Positions 7,061 to 10,341 of a DNA stretch of 10,341 nt are shown piece by piece (positions within the stretch are counted from its first letter, which is position 1; each line of letters begins with the position of its first letter). The translations under genes were made by a program, and so were the position numbers. The notes beneath the pieces are model-generated. The model was not told where the DNA came from, ran no database searches, and saw nothing but the letters and a program-made list of their open reading frames with translations. The DNA lies in NCBI GenBank assembly GCA_937859105.1, contig CALMAD010000304.1:1-10341 (forward strand), read 5' to 3'. The DNA is from an uncultured Propionibacteriaceae bacterium. Lineage in GTDB: Bacteria; Actinomycetota; Actinomycetes; Propionibacteriales; Propionibacteriaceae.

Positions 7061-7095
7061 GCCTCAGGGCAGGGTGGGCCTCAGGCGAGAGTGAG
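7045..7095. repeat. three imperfect 17-bp tandem repeats across two convergent gene ends
   Basis: Units at 7045-7061, 7062-7078 and 7079-7095 all begin CCTCAGG and continue with a G-rich half ending GTGAG, GTGGG and GTGAG. The first unit contains the TGA of the reductase and the third contains the stop (TCA on the plus strand) of the repressor gene, so the ends of both genes lie inside the array. Slippage or duplication has probably set the last residues of one or both proteins. No U-tract terminator is present in the 20-nt gap. Confidence 0.65.
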
Positions 7096-7332
7096 GAAGA
7101 GCTTCTCCATCCGGTCGGCGTCCATCGTGTCGTCGGCCAGGCACTGCCGCATGCCGGTCGCGACGACGGCGAACCCGGCCCGCTCCAGCGCCTTGGAGAC
7201 CGCCGCGATCTGCAGGACGATCTCTTCGCAGTCGCGGCCCTGCTCCATCATGTCGATGATGCCGTTGAGTTGCCCGCGGGCCCGCTTGAGGCGGTTGATG
7301 GCCGGGCGCAGCGTCTCGGGTGACATCTCCAT
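7081..7332 (-). CDS. CstR-like (CsoR/FrmR family) persulfide-sensing repressor
   Basis: This 83-residue helical protein has the CsoR/RcnR/FrmR (DUF156) fold: LRPAINRLKRARGQLNGIID, DCEEIVLQIAAVSKALERAG, then the C-terminal part with MRQC. Copper-sensing CsoR uses Cys36, His61 and Cys65. Here the aligned positions are Cys35, Gly60 and Cys64, so both thiols are kept 29 residues apart and the His ligand is gone. That is the CstR pattern, in which persulfides link the two cysteines and release DNA. The start ATG (7330-7332) follows a GAAGGAG ribosome binding site by 5-6 nt; a second ATG two codons later is too far away. The gene converges on the persulfide reductase and diverges from the usp gene. 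A CsoR-type operator overlaps its own -10, so it is probably autoregulated. Formaldehyde or nickel sensing is less likely given the missing His. Confidence 0.88.
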   Translation of the reverse strand: MEMSPETLRPAINRLKRARGQLNGIIDMMEQGRDCEEIVLQIAAVSKALERAGFAVVATGMRQCLADDTMDADRMEKLFLTLA

Positions 7333-7363
7333 GGGGGCTCCTTCGTGGCGGTCCGTGGCGGCC

Positions 7364-7382
7364 ACCATACCCCCGCGGGCAT
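7364..7382 (-). promoter_or_regulatory. promoter and degenerate operator of the CstR-like gene
   Basis: On the minus strand TATGGT (7369-7364) is a good -10, with a predicted start near 7357 and a 25-nt leader. Overlapping it, plus strand 7367-7382 reads ATACCCC-CG-CGGGCAT, which matches the palindrome ATACCCC-N2-GGGGTAT in 12 of 14 arm positions. The geometry is the same as for the perfect site at 5176-5191, which supports a shared repressor. No clear -35 box is seen. Confidence 0.55.
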
Positions 7383-7436
7383 CCGATACGCGTGGGTTCC
7401 CCTCGATCGTGCGGATTCGGGTGGTCACGCCGGGAG

Positions 7437-7442
7437 TAGTGT
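7437..7442 (+). promoter_or_regulatory. -10 box for the usp-crcB-crcB operon
   Basis: TAGTGT fits TANNNT, with transcription expected near 7449 and a leader of about 40 nt. The 156-nt divergent gap (7333-7488) also holds the repressor promoter and operator, about 55 bp away, too far to control this promoter by simple occlusion. No fluoride riboswitch is recognisable in the leader. No convincing -35 box is seen. Confidence 0.35.
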
Positions 7443-7488
7443 GCCGCGCACAGCGTCCCTGCACGCCCGACCGCTCGGAGGTGTCCCC

Positions 7489-8031
7489 ATGGTGGAGCGC
7501 GTCCCGCCCCAGCCGCACCCGTCCCGCCTCACCGACTTCGCGGGCCACGCGATCGTGGTCGCCGCCGTCCCGGGGCAGGCGCCCCTGGTCGGGCTGACGG
7601 CCGCGTCGCTGGCCCGTGCGACCGGCGCGCCCGCGGTCTACTTCGCCTACGTCGACCAGACGCGCTACACCGACGAGGAGTTCCCCGACGGCACGGTGCG
7701 GCACCTGCCGATCAACCCGGACGCCGCCGGCGACGCCTGGGCGGAGACCGAGCGCGCGCTCCGGGCGGAGGCCGAGGCCACGATGGCCGGCCAAGGCGTG
7801 GAGTGGCACGTCCGCTACCTGGCGGGCCGCGTCGATCGGGCGCTCACCCACCTGGCCCGGGCCGTGGACGCCGCCGCCTTCGTCGTCGGCGCCCGCGTCG
7901 GACGCCCGAGGCGCCTCGCCGACTTCGTCGACGGGGCCCTGTCGATGCAGCTCTCGCACCGCCAGCACCGGCCCGTGGTCGTCGTGCCGCTGGAGGTCGT
8001 CGACTGGAGGGGGCGCGCCCCGTGGGAGTGA
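7489..8031 (+). CDS. universal stress protein-like (UspA family) protein
   Basis: A 180-residue cytoplasmic protein with a UspA-like Rossmann arrangement. A first strand HAIVVAAVPG (20-29) is followed by a helix, the strand APAVYFAYVDQ, a long helical stretch, the strand VEWHVRYLAG (104-113), a helix, the strand AAFVVGARVG (129-138) and the last strand RPVVVVPLEV. The usual ATP loop G-2X-G-9X-G(S/T) is degenerate: it reads GARVG (134-138), ten residues, then GA (149-150), with Ala in place of Ser/Thr. ATP binding is therefore doubtful. The ATG at 7489 has GGAGGT 6 nt upstream and is preferred over longer in-frame starts. It overlaps the first crcB gene, so it is likely in the same operon. The family assignment rests on fold pattern and motif remnants only. 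Confidence 0.75.
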   Translation: MVERVPPQPHPSRLTDFAGHAIVVAAVPGQAPLVGLTAASLARATGAPAVYFAYVDQTRYTDEEFPDGTVRHLPINPDAAGDAWAETERALRAEAEATMAGQGVEWHVRYLAGRVDRALTHLARAVDAAAFVVGARVGRPRRLADFVDGALSMQLSHRQHRPVVVVPLEVVDWRGRAPWE

Positions 8032-8467
8032 CCAGCCCGGCTCCCGCCCCCCGCCCGCCCTACCGCGACCCGGCGCTGCTCGGGCTCATCGCGCTCGGCG
8101 GCGCCCTGGGGACGCTGGCGCGCGCGGGCCTGGCGAACGCGCTGCCGACGGCGTCCGGGGGGTGGCCCTGGGCGACGTTCGCGGTGAACGTCGCGGGCGC
8201 GCTCGCGCTCGGCTTCCTGCTCGAACTCCTGGCCCGGCTCGGCCCGGACGCCGGGGTCCGCCGCGCGGTCCGCCTGGGCGTGGGCACGGGGTTCATGGGC
8301 GGGTTCACCACGTACTCGACGTTCGCCGTGGAGGTCGCCTCCGCGCTGCCCGGCCCGGGACGCCTCCTCGGCATCGCCTACGGGGTCGCCACCGTCCTGC
8401 TCGGCTTCGGAGCCGCCGCGCTCGGCATCCTGGCCGCGCGGCGCCTCGCGCGGGCGGGAGGCGTCCG

Positions 8468-8471
<4 letters not shown>
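8022..8471 (+). CDS. crcB: CrcB/Fluc fluoride channel subunit (first paralogue)
   Basis: CrcB (Fluc) proteins are small dual-topology or heterodimeric channels that export fluoride. This 149-residue protein has four hydrophobic segments and the family motifs GGALGTLAR, NVAGALALGF (pore-side Asn56) and GFMGGFTTYSTF. In the Phe-box motif TTFSTF the first Phe is Tyr98, while the second (Phe101) is kept. It has an N-terminal extension of about 20 Pro/Ala-rich residues compared with the usual 125-130. The GTG at 8022 is chosen because AGGGGG (8008-8013) lies 8 nt upstream; the GTG at 8028, which overlaps the usp stop as GTGA, is the alternative and would shorten the protein by two residues. It overlaps the next gene by 4 nt. 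Confidence 0.92.
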
Positions 8472-10280
<1,809 letters not shown>

Positions 10281-10287
10281 TCCCCTC

Positions 10288-10321
10288 ACCGCGACGCGGC
10301 CGTCCGGCACGGCGTCGCGGT
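10288..10321 (+). terminator. inverted repeat after eno, probable terminator
   Basis: ACCGCGACGC (10288-10297) and GCGTCGCGGT (10312-10321) form a perfect 10-bp stem with a 14-nt loop, starting 8 nt after the eno stop. No T-tract follows, as is usual in high-GC actinobacteria. The window ends 20 nt later, so the next gene is not visible. Confidence 0.6.
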
Positions 10322-10341
10322 CGACCAGCACCCGGCCGGGC

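Noticed and set aside
7081..7332. copper-sensing CsoR
   Set aside because: The Cu(I) ligand His is replaced by Gly60, and no copper transporter or chaperone gene is nearby; the neighbours are sulfur genes.
7333..7488. fluoride riboswitch in front of the usp-crcB operon
   Set aside because: I looked for the conserved crcB-motif segments in the leader and did not see them; the leader after the predicted start is only about 40 nt.
7081..7968. 295-residue version of the repressor starting far upstream
   Set aside because: The extra part runs antisense through the usp gene and is low-complexity; a GAAGGAG site places the true start at 7332.

Overview
The window is very GC-rich (strong G/C bias at third codon positions, several GTG starts, TANNNT-type -10 boxes) and looks like the chromosome of an actinomycete. 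The gene order mfd - SurA_N-like lipoprotein - mazG - (insert) - eno is an actinobacterial housekeeping neighbourhood. A member of the Propionibacteriaceae or a relative is plausible, but the sequence alone does not settle this.

Layout. 1-118: an upstream gap with a three-copy 16-bp tandem repeat and a probable leaderless promoter. 119-3574 (+): mfd, the transcription-repair coupling factor, complete. 3575-3995: a gap of about 420 bases that is not empty. It holds the coding signature of a short unknown gene that reads intact only if one base is removed, followed by a promoter and 5' leader for the next operon. 3996-5142 (+): a short lipoprotein with a SurA_N-like region, and mazG, 7 nt apart. 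5143-7332: a sulfur/persulfide module, made of a CsoR-family-type palindromic operator, a 5'-leader hairpin, a 52-residue six-cysteine protein (5247-5405), and a CoA-disulfide/persulfide reductase with a C-terminal rhodanese domain (5402-7060, overlapping the small gene by ATGA). Convergent to these, at 7081-7332 (-), is a CstR-like repressor that keeps the two sulfur-sensing cysteines but lacks the copper-binding His. 7489-8848 (+): a universal stress protein-like gene and two overlapping crcB/Fluc fluoride-channel genes. 9000-10280 (+): enolase, followed by a strong inverted repeat that probably terminates it.

How the genes work together. The most interesting unit is the persulfide module. 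The repressor and its presumed target operon each have the same 16-bp element (ATACCCC-N2-GGGGTAT; perfect in front of the target, degenerate in front of the repressor itself), and each overlaps a -10 region. This suggests that reactive sulfur releases the repressor and induces the reductase-rhodanese together with an uncharacterised Cys-rich miniprotein. The second point of interest is the CrcB pair: the two paralogues carry complementary substitutions in the fluoride-coordinating Phe box, as expected for an obligate heterodimer with one good pore and one degraded pore. The remaining genes are ordinary housekeeping genes.
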